In this document: piece after piece, positions 1-9,803 of the stretch
Position numbering within the stretch: position 1 is the first letter of the stretch
Layout of the letters: the number at the start of each line of letters is the position of its first letter
Source: Pseudoalteromonas flavipulchra NCIMB 2033 = ATCC BAA-314
GTDB lineage: Bacteria; Pseudomonadota; Gammaproteobacteria; Enterobacterales; Alteromonadaceae
Length of the DNA: 64,000 nucleotides
Direction: 5' to 3'
Assembly: GCA_000814665.1 (NCBI GenBank)
Contig: JWIH01000018.1
Span: 248,001-312,000, forward strand
The notes under the pieces: model-generated
What the model saw: the letters and a program-made list of their open reading frames with translations, nothing else
What the model was told of the DNA's origin: nothing
Database searches by the model: none
Position numbers and translations under genes: made by a program

Positions 1-2
1 AA

Positions 3-188
3 GCTGACTATTATCACCCATTAGTAAAAAAACTTGGATTACGTTGGTTGCAAAGAGCGGTATTACACAAGCATGTTCGTCAAAGGCTTGTAAGAGAATA
101 CCCAAAGTTTGTTGTTAGCTATCTGCGCGCACAAATGAAAAATAAACGCACTCAGTCAATCGAAGAAGCCAACCCTCGCGAGAAATAG
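3..188 (+). CDS. C-terminal end of an unidentified gene (partial)
   Basis: An open frame runs in from the left edge and stops at TAG 186-188. It gives about 61 residues, basic and helical-looking, with no start in the window. Seven bases separate its stop from the next gene, so it probably belongs to the same polysaccharide operon. Not enough is visible to name a family; a glycosyltransferase or another sugar-pathway protein would fit the context, but that is only inference from position. Confidence 0.6.
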   Translation, partial: ADYYHPLVKKLGLRWLQRAVLHKHVRQRLVREYPKFVVSYLRAQMKNKRTQSIEEANPREK

Positions 189-195
189 GAAAAGT

Positions 196-2439
<2,244 letters not shown>

Positions 2440-2440
<1 letters not shown>

Positions 2441-3018
2441 TGGCCTACCAAAAACATGAAAGCGCGATTGTGGATGACGGCGCTCAGATAGGTGAAGGCT
2501 CTCGAGTTTGGCATTTTGCACATGTTTGTGGCGGAGCCAAAATTGGAGCCGGCTGTTCGCTCGGGCAAAATGTTTTTGTCGGTAATAAAGTAGAGATTGG
2601 TAATAACGTTAAAATCCAGAACAATGTGTCAGTGTATGACAACGTTTATCTAGAAGACGATGTATTTTGTGGTCCGAGCATGGTATTCACTAACGTCTAT
2701 AATCCGAGATCGTTTATAGAGCGCAAAACTGAATACCGAGATACTCGCGTTCAGCAAGGCGCAACGCTTGGGGCAAATTGCACAATCGTGTGTGGCGTTA
2801 CAATCGGCTCGTATGCGTTGATTGGTGCCGGCGCTGTGGTTAATAAAGACGTTCCCCCTTTTGCGCTCATGGTCGGAGTACCAGCAAAGCAAATCGGTTG
2901 GATCAGTAAATATGGCGAGCAATTAGACTTGCCCCTTGAAGGTGAAGGTTGTTGTGTTTGTCCGCATACTGGCGAGCAGTATGTACTAAACGGAAACCAA
3001 CTTAGTCATCAATTTTAA
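2440..3018 (+). CDS. wbpD: WbpD-type N-acetyltransferase (left-handed beta-helix)
   Basis: A 192-residue acyltransferase of the hexapeptide-repeat family. Repeats of the form [IV]G-x4 run through most of the protein ([40 protein letters not shown]), and GVPAKQIGW marks the end of the helix. In the WbpABDE pathway it acetylates the 3-amino group of UDP-GlcNAc(3N)A using acetyl-CoA. The ATG shares one base with the wbpB stop (TAATG), which points to translational coupling. The C-terminal stretch carries two cysteines and a histidine (CCVCPH), an extension found in several WbpD homologues. Confidence 0.87.
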
Positions 3019-3030
3019 TGGAATGATGTA

Positions 3031-4113
3031 ATGCAATTTATCGACTTAGCTGCACAGTATCAGCATTTAAAAACAAAAATAGATACACGGATCGCAGCGG
3101 TATTAGAACATGGTCAGTATATTATGGGGCCTGAAGTACAAGAGCTTGAAGCCGCATTGTCTGATTATGTAGGTGTAAAGCATACTATCACTTGTGCTAA
3201 CGGTACTGACGCGCTGTCTTTAGCTCTGATGGCATTAGATGTGAAAGCTGGAGACGCCGTCTTTTGTCCAACTTTTACATTTTTCGCTTCCGCTGAGACT
3301 ATCGCTTTTGCAGGAGCGACTCCCGTATTTGTCGATTCTGATGAAAAAACATTCAATATTTGTCCAGTCGATCTTGAAAACCGAATTAAGCAGGTAATAG
3401 ACGCTGGTGAATTGAAACCTAAAGTGATTATGGCTGTGGATTTATTCGGCTTACCCGCTGATTATCCAGCGATTAAAAAAATTGCGGATAAATATCAACT
3501 AAAGATTATTGAAGACGCAGCGCAAGGGTTTGGTGGTGAGATTGATGGCAAACGTGCAGGCTCTTTTGCCGACATAGCTACAACCAGCTTTTTCCCTGCT
3601 AAGCCATTAGGATGCTATGGTGATGGTGGGGCGCTATTTACCGATAACGATGAATATGCTGCATTATTACAATCACTACGAGTTCATGGTAAAGGTAAAG
3701 ACAAGTACGATAATGTTCGCATCGGCATGAATAGCCGATTAGATACAATTCAAGCTGCTATTTTATTGGAGAAGCTTGCTGCTTTTCCTACCGAGTTGGA
3801 GAATCGTAACCGCGCTGCCAAGAACTATACCAATGATCTACAGTCGCAGTTTGTTACGCCTTTTGTGCCTGAGGGATATTTAAGCTCATGGGCGCAATAC
3901 ACTATCCAAGTAGATAATCGTGAACAGGTAATGCAATCATATAAAGAACAAGGTATTCCGACCATGATTTACTATGGCACCTGTATGCATCAGCAAAGTG
4001 CTTTTGAGCATTTAGGTCATCAGGAAGGTGATTTTCCGATTGCTGAAAAACTGGCTAAGTCAGTACTGAGTCTGCCTATGCATGGATATTTATGCGCCGA
4101 CAGTGCCGAATAA
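3031..4113 (+). CDS. wbpE: WbpE-type PLP sugar aminotransferase (DegT/DnrJ/EryC1)
   Basis: A 360-residue PLP-dependent aminotransferase that puts an amino group on C3 of the 3-keto uronic acid made by WbpB. Family motifs are visible: the N-terminal FIDLAAQY, the cofactor site EDAAQ (Asp162) and the Schiff-base lysine in FFPAKPLGCYGDGG (Lys191). The C-terminal GIPTMIYYG and SVLSLPMHGYL segments are typical of sugar aminotransferases. It lies 12 bases after wbpD. With tviB, wbpB and wbpD it forms a complete set for UDP-2,3-diacetamido-2,3-dideoxy-uronic acid. Confidence 0.9.
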   Translation: MQFIDLAAQYQHLKTKIDTRIAAVLEHGQYIMGPEVQELEAALSDYVGVKHTITCANGTDALSLALMALDVKAGDAVFCPTFTFFASAETIAFAGATPVFVDSDEKTFNICPVDLENRIKQVIDAGELKPKVIMAVDLFGLPADYPAIKKIADKYQLKIIEDAAQGFGGEIDGKRAGSFADIATTSFFPAKPLGCYGDGGALFTDNDEYAALLQSLRVHGKGKDKYDNVRIGMNSRLDTIQAAILLEKLAAFPTELENRNRAAKNYTNDLQSQFVTPFVPEGYLSSWAQYTIQVDNREQVMQSYKEQGIPTMIYYGTCMHQQSAFEHLGHQEGDFPIAEKLAKSVLSLPMHGYLCADSAE

Positions 4114-4137
4114 TTTTGCTTGTGAGTGCTTAAAAGA

Positions 4138-5067
4138 ATGAATATTTCTGTAGTTATTCCGCTTTTTAATAAAGCCGAATATATTGAACGAGCTGTTCAT
4201 TCTGTACTATCTCAAAAACATCCAGCGAGTGAGATCATTGTCGTAGACGATGGCTCCACTGATGCTGGAGCGAGTGTAGTTGAAAAAATAAACAGTAGTA
4301 AGGTGAGATTATTACAGCAGGCTAACAAAGGCGTTTCTGCTGCAAGAAATGTTGGTGTTCGTGCTGCTAACGCTGAGTTTGTCGCATTCTTGGATGCTGA
4401 TGATGTTTGGCATGATGACTTTTTGTCTAATATTCAATCTCTTTATCAAACCTTTCCTGATGCACGTATTTTTTGTACTGGCTATGAGTTCAATACAGTG
4501 GAAGGGAAGCGAGCGGCCAAAAACCAACATTTGCTAGAAAATAGAGGGTTGCTGCAAGATTATTTTTTAGCGTGTTGTAATGCTGATTTACCAATAACCT
4601 CGTCATCTGTTTGCATTGCAAAAGAGAGCTTGCTAAAAGTCGGTGGGTTTAAAGAAGGATTAAGCCTTGGTGAAGATCAGGCCGTATGGGGTAGCGTTGC
4701 TTGTCAGTGGCCAATTGCTTACGATAAGTCAGTGTCTGTGATGTATGATTTAACGGCTTCTAGTGTTGGGCAGTCGCCGTCGGACTTTGAGCAGCCATCT
4801 CCACATATTTTTGAATTTCAGCGTTTGCTGGATGATGGCATTGTGCCTATTGAGCTTATTGGAAGTGTAAAATACCTACAACACCTTACCGTGATGAGCA
4901 GTGTAAAAAGTAATTTACTCATTGGTAATCGCATGAAAGCATTAAAGCTTCTGCTAACCCACCCTTTATTACAATGGGATAGGTATCGCGTAGCCGCTTT
5001 TTTCTTACTAATAATGCCAAAGAGCTGGATCGCTCGTAGCTATATGGCTTTAAAGCATCGGAGATAA
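4138..5067 (+). CDS. Family 2 glycosyltransferase
   Basis: A 309-residue GT-A enzyme that probably adds one sugar of the repeat unit to the lipid-linked intermediate at the inner face of the membrane. It begins with the GT2 hallmark ISVVIPLFNK, has VVDDGSTD at 36-42 and the metal-binding DAD at 86-88 (FLDADDVW). The LGEDQAVW segment near residue 180 is a typical acceptor-side ED motif. I chose ATG 4138 because the homologous N-terminus starts there; a GTG at 4126 would add four residues. The acceptor and donor sugars cannot be read. Confidence 0.88.
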   Translation: MNISVVIPLFNKAEYIERAVHSVLSQKHPASEIIVVDDGSTDAGASVVEKINSSKVRLLQQANKGVSAARNVGVRAANAEFVAFLDADDVWHDDFLSNIQSLYQTFPDARIFCTGYEFNTVEGKRAAKNQHLLENRGLLQDYFLACCNADLPITSSSVCIAKESLLKVGGFKEGLSLGEDQAVWGSVACQWPIAYDKSVSVMYDLTASSVGQSPSDFEQPSPHIFEFQRLLDDGIVPIELIGSVKYLQHLTVMSSVKSNLLIGNRMKALKLLLTHPLLQWDRYRVAAFFLLIMPKSWIARSYMALKHRR

Positions 5068-5069
5068 GC

Positions 5070-6221
5070 ATGGTTAGAAAGCAGTTTCTGTTTTTCTTTC
5101 TAACATTAGCAATCATGAGTATTGGTATTATTGGTCAATACCATGTGCTGCCAACTAATGCTATTTTCGAATTGCTGGTTTTATGCACTTTTTTGTTTGT
5201 TGCTAAGCGCATGTGCCCAAGCGCATGGCTCGTGTTCAGCTGTAGCCTGCTTTATTTAATTATTACGTTAGCCTTAGCCAAGGCTCGCGGTATCCACCCT
5301 GTTGATTACTTTATTGCCTATAAAACTTTTTTTTATCTCGCTTTATTGTCATTTTTTTCCTCTAAAGTGCTATTCGAAGAAAAACTACTGCGACGTTTTT
5401 GGCACATTCTACTGCTACTATTTTTCATCAAATACGTTATATGGATTGGCCTTGGGCAGGAAGGTCGGCCAGGTATTTTTACCGAAAATAACTATGAAAT
5501 CATGTTTGTACTGCTATTAGGGTGTGCAATATGGGGCTTTAATCGCTCTTTGTCATTATTTGACTGGATGGCATTAGGTGTGGTTACTTTTCTTTCAGGT
5601 TCTCGTTCTGGTGTGATCTGCTTTCTTGCAATGTTCACCATTTTCTATATTAAAGACTTTGGTTGGAAGACCATAATTAAGTTGCTTGTTGTTGCTATAA
5701 TCGCTGCTGGTGTCGCTGCAACCTTTATTAGTCGTTTGTCGGGCGGTGATATTGAAGCAATCGATAGGGTGGTTTTTTTCCAAGGCTTTTTGAAAGCGAT
5801 CTCAGGCTGGGGATGGCAGGAATATTTGATTGGTTCGCAAACACTTACAGCAATGCCCGAGAGTGTGTGTACAAGGTTGCAGTATTACCAATCACTATTT
5901 AGTGCAGGCAAGCCAGGCGTGTGTTACTCAGTTATATTACATACTTATCTCACTAGAGCGATATTTGACCATGGCTTTTTAGGATTGTTATTTATCTTTT
6001 TGGCAGTGAATCAGCTACTCAAATTGAGCGATGTTTCACCGCGAGCAAGACTTGCCTGCATTAGTATTTTATTTTTAAATGGAGCATCAGTCAGCTCGAT
6101 GAATAGTGTATATGCTATTGTTGGACTGATTATTGTCATGACCGCGTTGTATCCTGAGCGGTTGAAATATTATGGTTCTTCAAGTGCAAAGTCAGCTAGA
6201 GAGCTAAATGCGTCCACTTAA
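5070..6221 (+). CDS. Polytopic membrane protein, Wzy-like polymerase or ligase
   Basis: A 383-residue integral membrane protein with roughly ten hydrophobic segments. It has a large polar stretch between about residues 220 and 290 that would be the periplasmic loop of an O-antigen polymerase or ligase. The LSGSRSG motif before a membrane segment (about residues 170-176) is typical of the Wzy_C/O-antigen ligase fold. It follows the glycosyltransferase by two bases. A second Wzy-like gene lies at 16149, so the two probably serve different polymers. Sequence divergence in this family prevents a firm polymerase-versus-ligase call. Confidence 0.7.
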   Translation: MVRKQFLFFFLTLAIMSIGIIGQYHVLPTNAIFELLVLCTFLFVAKRMCPSAWLVFSCSLLYLIITLALAKARGIHPVDYFIAYKTFFYLALLSFFSSKVLFEEKLLRRFWHILLLLFFIKYVIWIGLGQEGRPGIFTENNYEIMFVLLLGCAIWGFNRSLSLFDWMALGVVTFLSGSRSGVICFLAMFTIFYIKDFGWKTIIKLLVVAIIAAGVAATFISRLSGGDIEAIDRVVFFQGFLKAISGWGWQEYLIGSQTLTAMPESVCTRLQYYQSLFSAGKPGVCYSVILHTYLTRAIFDHGFLGLLFIFLAVNQLLKLSDVSPRARLACISILFLNGASVSSMNSVYAIVGLIIVMTALYPERLKYYGSSSAKSARELNAST

Positions 6222-6273
6222 CTGTCATCTTCTTTACTTATAGTAAGCTGAGGGTTGAAAAGAGGCTAAAACT

Positions 6274-7440
6274 ATGAAGATAACAGTTGTTGGTGCAGGT
6301 TATGTTGGGCTTTCCAACGCAATTCTTCTCGCGCAGCATAATCAAGTTACATTGCTAGATATAAACGAATCCAAGGTGCGCTTGGTGAATGATAAGATTT
6401 CGCCTTTCTATGACCCTGAGATTTCAGAGTATCTGCTTTCGAAAGAGCTCGAATTAGTAGCCACAACATGTGCAAAGAGTGCTTTTGGTAACGCTGAGCT
6501 TGTTATAATCGCTACACCAACTGATTATGATCCAAAGACGAACTTTTTTAATACAAGTAGTGTAGAAAATGTAATAGGTAAATTGCTAACTATCAATTCT
6601 CAGGCGAAGATCGTAATAAAGTCTACAGTTCCTGTGGGGTTCACCCGTAAAGCTAGGGAGCAGTTTAACTATGAGAGTATTATATTTTCTCCTGAATTCT
6701 TAAGAGAAGGTAAAGCGCTCCACGATAATTTATATCCATCAAGGATCATAATTGGTGCTAAATCAGAACATGCACAAGTTATAGCGAACCTTTTTCAACA
6801 GGGGGCATTAAAAGCGGATATTGATGTGCTTTTTAGTGGGTCAACGGAAGCTGAAGCGATCAAGTTGTTCTCGAATACTTATTTGGCGATGCGTGTAGCC
6901 TACTTTAATGAGTTAGACAGCTATGCTGAATCTCATGGTTTAAATGCTAAGCAGATAATTGAGGGGGTGTGTTTAGACCCTCGAATCGGTAGTCATTACA
7001 ACAATCCCTCATTTGGCTACGGTGGCTATTGTTTACCAAAAGACACGAAGCAGCTTTTAGCCAACTATAAAGACGTACCCAATAATATAATTCAAGCAAT
7101 TGTTGATGCAAACACAACAAGAAAGGACTTTATTGCCGAGTCAATTTTGCAAAAAAAACCTAAGGTGGTGGGGATCTACCGATTAATAATGAAAGCGGGA
7201 TCAGACAACTTTAGAGCTTCTTCTATTCAAGGTGTGATGAAAAGAATAAAAGCGAAGGGAGTCGAGGTAGTGGTTTATGAGCCAGTACTGAAAGAGACAA
7301 CTTTCTTTAATTCTAGAGTAGAAAACAGCCTCGATGTATTCAAACGTAGCTGCGATGTAATCATCTCTAATCGTATGGTTGAGGAGTTACAAGACGTTAC
7401 TGAAAAAGTCTACACAAGAGACCTTTTTGGCAGTGACTAG
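6274..7440 (+). CDS. ugd: UDP-glucose 6-dehydrogenase
   Basis: A 388-residue enzyme that oxidises UDP-glucose to UDP-glucuronate with two NAD+. The Rossmann motif is at the start ([13 protein letters not shown]), followed by [17 protein letters not shown] and the catalytic cysteine in [14 protein letters not shown] (Cys253). Length and motifs match the short enterobacterial Ugd class and not the TviB class at 196. It comes 52 bases after the membrane protein and is the last gene before a strong terminator. It gives the upstream operon a second uronic acid donor. Confidence 0.93.
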   Translation: MKITVVGAGYVGLSNAILLAQHNQVTLLDINESKVRLVNDKISPFYDPEISEYLLSKELELVATTCAKSAFGNAELVIIATPTDYDPKTNFFNTSSVENVIGKLLTINSQAKIVIKSTVPVGFTRKAREQFNYESIIFSPEFLREGKALHDNLYPSRIIIGAKSEHAQVIANLFQQGALKADIDVLFSGSTEAEAIKLFSNTYLAMRVAYFNELDSYAESHGLNAKQIIEGVCLDPRIGSHYNNPSFGYGGYCLPKDTKQLLANYKDVPNNIIQAIVDANTTRKDFIAESILQKKPKVVGIYRLIMKAGSDNFRASSIQGVMKRIKAKGVEVVVYEPVLKETTFFNSRVENSLDVFKRSCDVIISNRMVEELQDVTEKVYTRDLFGSD

Positions 7441-7470
7441 GCTAGACCTAATTGAGAATATACGTATAAT

Positions 7471-7502
7471 AGTAGGCCTAATTCGTTAGGCTTATTTTAT
7501 TA
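7471..7502 (+). terminator. Rho-independent terminator with UUCG loop after ugd
   Basis: The stem GCCTAA-TTCG-TTAGGC (7476-7491) is extended outward by further A-T and G-T pairs to about 11 bp and is followed by a T-rich tail. The UUCG tetraloop is a stabilising loop. It lies 31 bases after the ugd stop and just before rfaH, so it separates the upstream operon from rfaH. A TATAAT sequence at 7465-7470 overlaps its left edge; if that is a promoter -10, the hairpin would act as an attenuator of rfaH instead. Confidence 0.75.
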
Positions 7503-7515
7503 GGGAACGCAACGC

Positions 7516-7995
7516 ATGGAATGCTGGTATTTGCTCTACTGTAAACCAAAACAAGAACACAGGGCACAGTCAAATCTTCAAAATCAAGGGATAGAGTCTT
7601 GCTTCCCAACTTTCGTAAAAAGAAAAACCTCTGGCTCAAAAGCGGTGAAGCAACCGCTGTTTCCACGATATTTATTTGTTAAGCTAGATCCACATTCTTC
7701 ACACTTTTCTGCTGTAAAAAACACTCGCGGTGTTTCTGACTTTATTCGTTATGGTGTCGATCTGCAAATGGTACCAGATGAACTAGTCGCTCAATTAATG
7801 AATAAAAATGAAATAGCGGACGAGCTCGATCTTCAAGAAGGCGACTTGGTTCAGTTAACAGACGGCTGTTACAAAGACATTCACGCCATATATCAACAAC
7901 CTGATGGAGAACTTCGTAGCATTTTATTAATTAAACTGCTTAACCATTATGCACAAATCGTTGTTGATAACTGTACAATAAAAAAGGTACAATAA
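7516..7995 (+). CDS. rfaH: RfaH transcription antiterminator (NusG paralogue)
   Basis: A 159-residue NusG-family protein. The NGN domain occupies about residues 1-100 (WYLLYCKPKQE, PLFPRYLFV, TRGVSDFIRYG). The C-terminal domain contains the DLVQLTDGCYKDIHAIY KOW-like segment, with PDGE and SILLIKLLN as in E. coli RfaH. RfaH loads onto RNA polymerase paused at ops sites and suppresses pausing and Rho termination in long polysaccharide operons. Aligned with E. coli RfaH, Lys10, Gln24 and the Thr-Arg pair (70-71 here) are kept, while the positions of His20 and Arg23 are both Asn. The gene lies directly upstream of an array of ops-like sites (8143-9530). Confidence 0.93.
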   Translation: MECWYLLYCKPKQEHRAQSNLQNQGIESCFPTFVKRKTSGSKAVKQPLFPRYLFVKLDPHSSHFSAVKNTRGVSDFIRYGVDLQMVPDELVAQLMNKNEIADELDLQEGDLVQLTDGCYKDIHAIYQQPDGELRSILLIKLLNHYAQIVVDNCTIKKVQ

Positions 7996-8047
7996 AAACT
8001 TCATCCTTTATTCTTATTTATTTGTTATAAAAAGGGTGTACTCTGGT

Positions 8048-8077
8048 TTGACTGTAAACTTCTTCACATTGTTAGAA
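8048..8077 (+). promoter_or_regulatory. Candidate sigma-70 promoter ahead of the ops array
   Basis: TTGACT (8048-8053) is followed after 18 bases by TTAGAA (8072-8077). The -35 is good and the -10 is weak. A promoter here would transcribe the whole repeat array as the leader of wza, which is what an RfaH-dependent operon needs. No start site can be proven from sequence, and transcription could also come through from rfaH, since no terminator is visible after rfaH. Confidence 0.3.
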
Positions 8078-8281
8078 AAATTACATTCTCATAGCGGAAC
8101 GTTGGTAATTTTGTAGCCGTAATTTAAAAGCTCAAACCATTTCGTAGCAGCGACTTTATGTCGCGACAGAATGGTTTTACGCCGCGAAGACATAAACACC
8201 TAAGGTCAATGTGGTAGGAGCGAGTTCACCTCGCGATCTTTTACTTAAACCGAAACCAGCATTTGGGAGCTGCAACCTAAG

Positions 8282-8293
8282 GGCGGAAGCGTG
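8282..8293 (+). promoter_or_regulatory. ops-like RfaH recruitment element, copy 1
   Basis: GGCGGAAGCGTG differs from the E. coli ops core GGCGGTAGCGTG only at position 6. It is preceded by GGGAGCTGCAACCTAAG, which resembles the JUMPstart stretch upstream of ops in E. coli. Confidence 0.7.
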
Positions 8294-8451
8294 CTTGAAT
8301 GCCGTAGCAGCGACTTTATGTCGCGACAGAATGGTTCAGACGGGCTTTACGTCGCGAAGACATAAACACCTTGGGTCAATGTGGTAGGAGCGAGTTCACC
8401 TCGCGATCTTGCACTAAAACAAAAACCAGCATTTAGGAGCTGCAACCTAAG

Positions 8452-8463
8452 GGCGGAAGCGTG
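8452..8463 (+). promoter_or_regulatory. ops-like RfaH recruitment element, copy 2
   Basis: GGCGGAAGCGTG, 170 bases after copy 1, with the same JUMPstart-like AGGAGCTGCAACCTAAG in front and a REP hairpin 10 bases behind. Confidence 0.7.
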
Positions 8464-8621
8464 CCTGAATGCCGTAGCAGCGACTTTATGTCGCGACAGA
8501 ATAGTTCAGACGGGCTTTACGCCGCGAAGACATAAACACCTTGGGCCAATGTGGTAGGAGCGAGTTCACCTCGCGATCTTTCACTAAAACTAAAACCAGC
8601 ATTTAGGAGCTACAACCTAAG

Positions 8622-8633
8622 GGCGGTAGCGTG
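8622..8633 (+). promoter_or_regulatory. Exact ops element, copy 3
   Basis: GGCGGTAGCGTG is identical to the E. coli ops core as I know it. It is the only exact copy of the eight and the best candidate for the primary RfaH loading site. It is 170 bases after copy 2 and about 1170 bases before the wza start. Confidence 0.82.
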
Positions 8634-8791
8634 CCTGAATGTCGTAGCAGCGACTTTATGTCGCGACAGAGTAGTTCAGTCGCGGCTTTACGCCGCGAAG
8701 ACATAAACACCTTGGGTCAATATGGTAGGAGCGAGTTCACCTCGCGATCTTTCACTAAAACTAAACCAGCATTTAGGATCTGCAACCTAAG

Positions 8792-8803
8792 GGCGGAAGC
8801 GTG
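8792..8803 (+). promoter_or_regulatory. ops-like RfaH recruitment element, copy 4
   Basis: GGCGGAAGCGTG, 170 bases after copy 3; the upstream JUMPstart-like stretch has one change (AGGATCTGC). Confidence 0.7.
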
Positions 8804-8949
8804 CCTGAATGCCGTAGCAGCGACTTTATGTCGCGACAAAATGGTTCAGGCGCGGCTTTACGCCGCGAAGACATAAACACCTTGGGTCAATGTGGTAGAG
8901 CGAGTTCACCTCGCGATCTTTTACGAGCATTTAGGAGCTGCAATCTAAG

Positions 8950-8961
8950 GGCGGAAGCGTG
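8950..8961 (+). promoter_or_regulatory. ops-like RfaH recruitment element, copy 5
   Basis: GGCGGAAGCGTG, 158 bases after copy 4. The preceding unit is shortened by a small deletion just before the AGCATTTAGG segment. Confidence 0.7.
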
Positions 8962-9118
8962 CCTGAATGCCGTAGCAGCGACTTTATGTCGCGACAGAAT
9001 GGTTCAGACGGGCTTTACGTCACGAAGACATAAACACCTTGGGTCAATATGGTAGGAGCGAGTTCACCTCGCGATCTTTCACTAAAACTAAACCAGCATT
9101 TAGGATCTGCAACCTAAG

Positions 9119-9130
9119 GGCGGAAGCGTG
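9119..9130 (+). promoter_or_regulatory. ops-like RfaH recruitment element, copy 6
   Basis: GGCGGAAGCGTG, 169 bases after copy 5, with the AGGATCTGC variant upstream as in copy 4. The sharing of this variant suggests duplication of neighbouring units. Confidence 0.7.
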
Positions 9131-9278
9131 CCTGAATGCCGTAGCAGCGACTTTATGTCGCGACAGAATGGTTCAGGCACGGCTTTACGCCGCGAAGACA
9201 TAAACATCTGGCTCAATATGGTATAGGAGCAAGTTCACCTCGCGATCTTTTACGAGCATTTGGGAGCTACAACCTAAG

Positions 9279-9290
9279 GGCGGAAGCGTG
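9279..9290 (+). promoter_or_regulatory. ops-like RfaH recruitment element, copy 7
   Basis: GGCGGAAGCGTG, 160 bases after copy 6, in a unit with the same short deletion type as the one before copy 5. Confidence 0.7.
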
Positions 9291-9447
9291 CCTGAATGCC
9301 GTAGCAGCGACTTTATGTCGCGACAGAATTTCAGGCGCGGCTTTACGCCGCGAAGACATAAACACCTTGGGTCAATATGGTAGGAGCGAGTTCACCTCGC
9401 GATCTTTTACCTAAACTAAAACCAGCATTGAGGAGCTGCAATCTAAG

Positions 9448-9459
9448 GGCGGAAGTGTG
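9448..9459 (+). promoter_or_regulatory. ops-like RfaH recruitment element, copy 8 (degenerate)
   Basis: GGCGGAAGTGTG has two changes from the E. coli core. It is the copy nearest to wza, about 345 bases before its start. Confidence 0.55.
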
Positions 9460-9530
9460 CCTGAATGCCGTAGCAGCGACTTTATGTCGCGGCAAAATGG
9501 TTCAAACTCAGACATAGCGGCTCTACGCCG

Positions 9531-9803
9531 CGACCAAGGGCCAAAGATTAAATTGCAAATTAAGAAACAACAAAAACAACAATCTAAAAAATGAACTCAA
9601 ACTTGATAAAGGCTTTTAACCACATCTCTAGGTAAAAACATAGAATATAGAGTGAGATCTTGCGCAAAACCTAGTACTCACTTGCGATTAACAATCGTGC
9701 ATGCTTTAATTAGCCCACGAAATTTTTATTGTTCCTCTACTATTTAATAAAGGGCAATAAAAGTAATGAAAAGAAAAGATTACAACACTTTTGGGAAGAA
9801 ACA
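9531..9803 (+). other. Unique leader between the ops array and wza
   Basis: About 270 bases of AT-rich, non-repetitive sequence. I see only a small dyad, CGATT-AAC-AATCG (9685-9697), and no convincing promoter or terminator. The stretch would form the last part of the wza 5' leader if transcription starts upstream of the array. Confidence 0.5.

Larger units (their letters stand above)
8143..9530 (+). repeat. Tandem array of JUMPstart/ops plus REP-hairpin units
   Basis: Nine REP-type starts at about 8143, 8303, 8473, 8643, 8813, 8971, 9140, 9300 and 9469 define units of 158-170 bp. Each unit has a GTAG-CA-GCGAC hairpin with a five-base loop, a second hairpin (GCGGC-TTTAC-GCCGC), a third (GCGAG-TTCAC-CTCGC), and then a JUMPstart-like stretch ending in GGCGGAAGCGTG. 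Array length is about 1.4 kb, filling most of the rfaH-wza gap. Some short open frames cross it in several units, but they follow the repeat pattern and look non-coding. The hairpins resemble the REP elements elsewhere in the window; the ops part occurs only here. Confidence 0.9.

Noticed and set aside
8631..9055. Short protein-coding frames in the ops array
   Set aside because: The two predicted proteins are repeats of each other and follow the DNA repeat period; no ribosome binding sites. They are repeat artefacts.
8143..9530. CRISPR array
   Set aside because: Units of about 165 bp consist of hairpins and an ops-like segment that are all conserved. There are no unique spacers of constant length and no cas genes.
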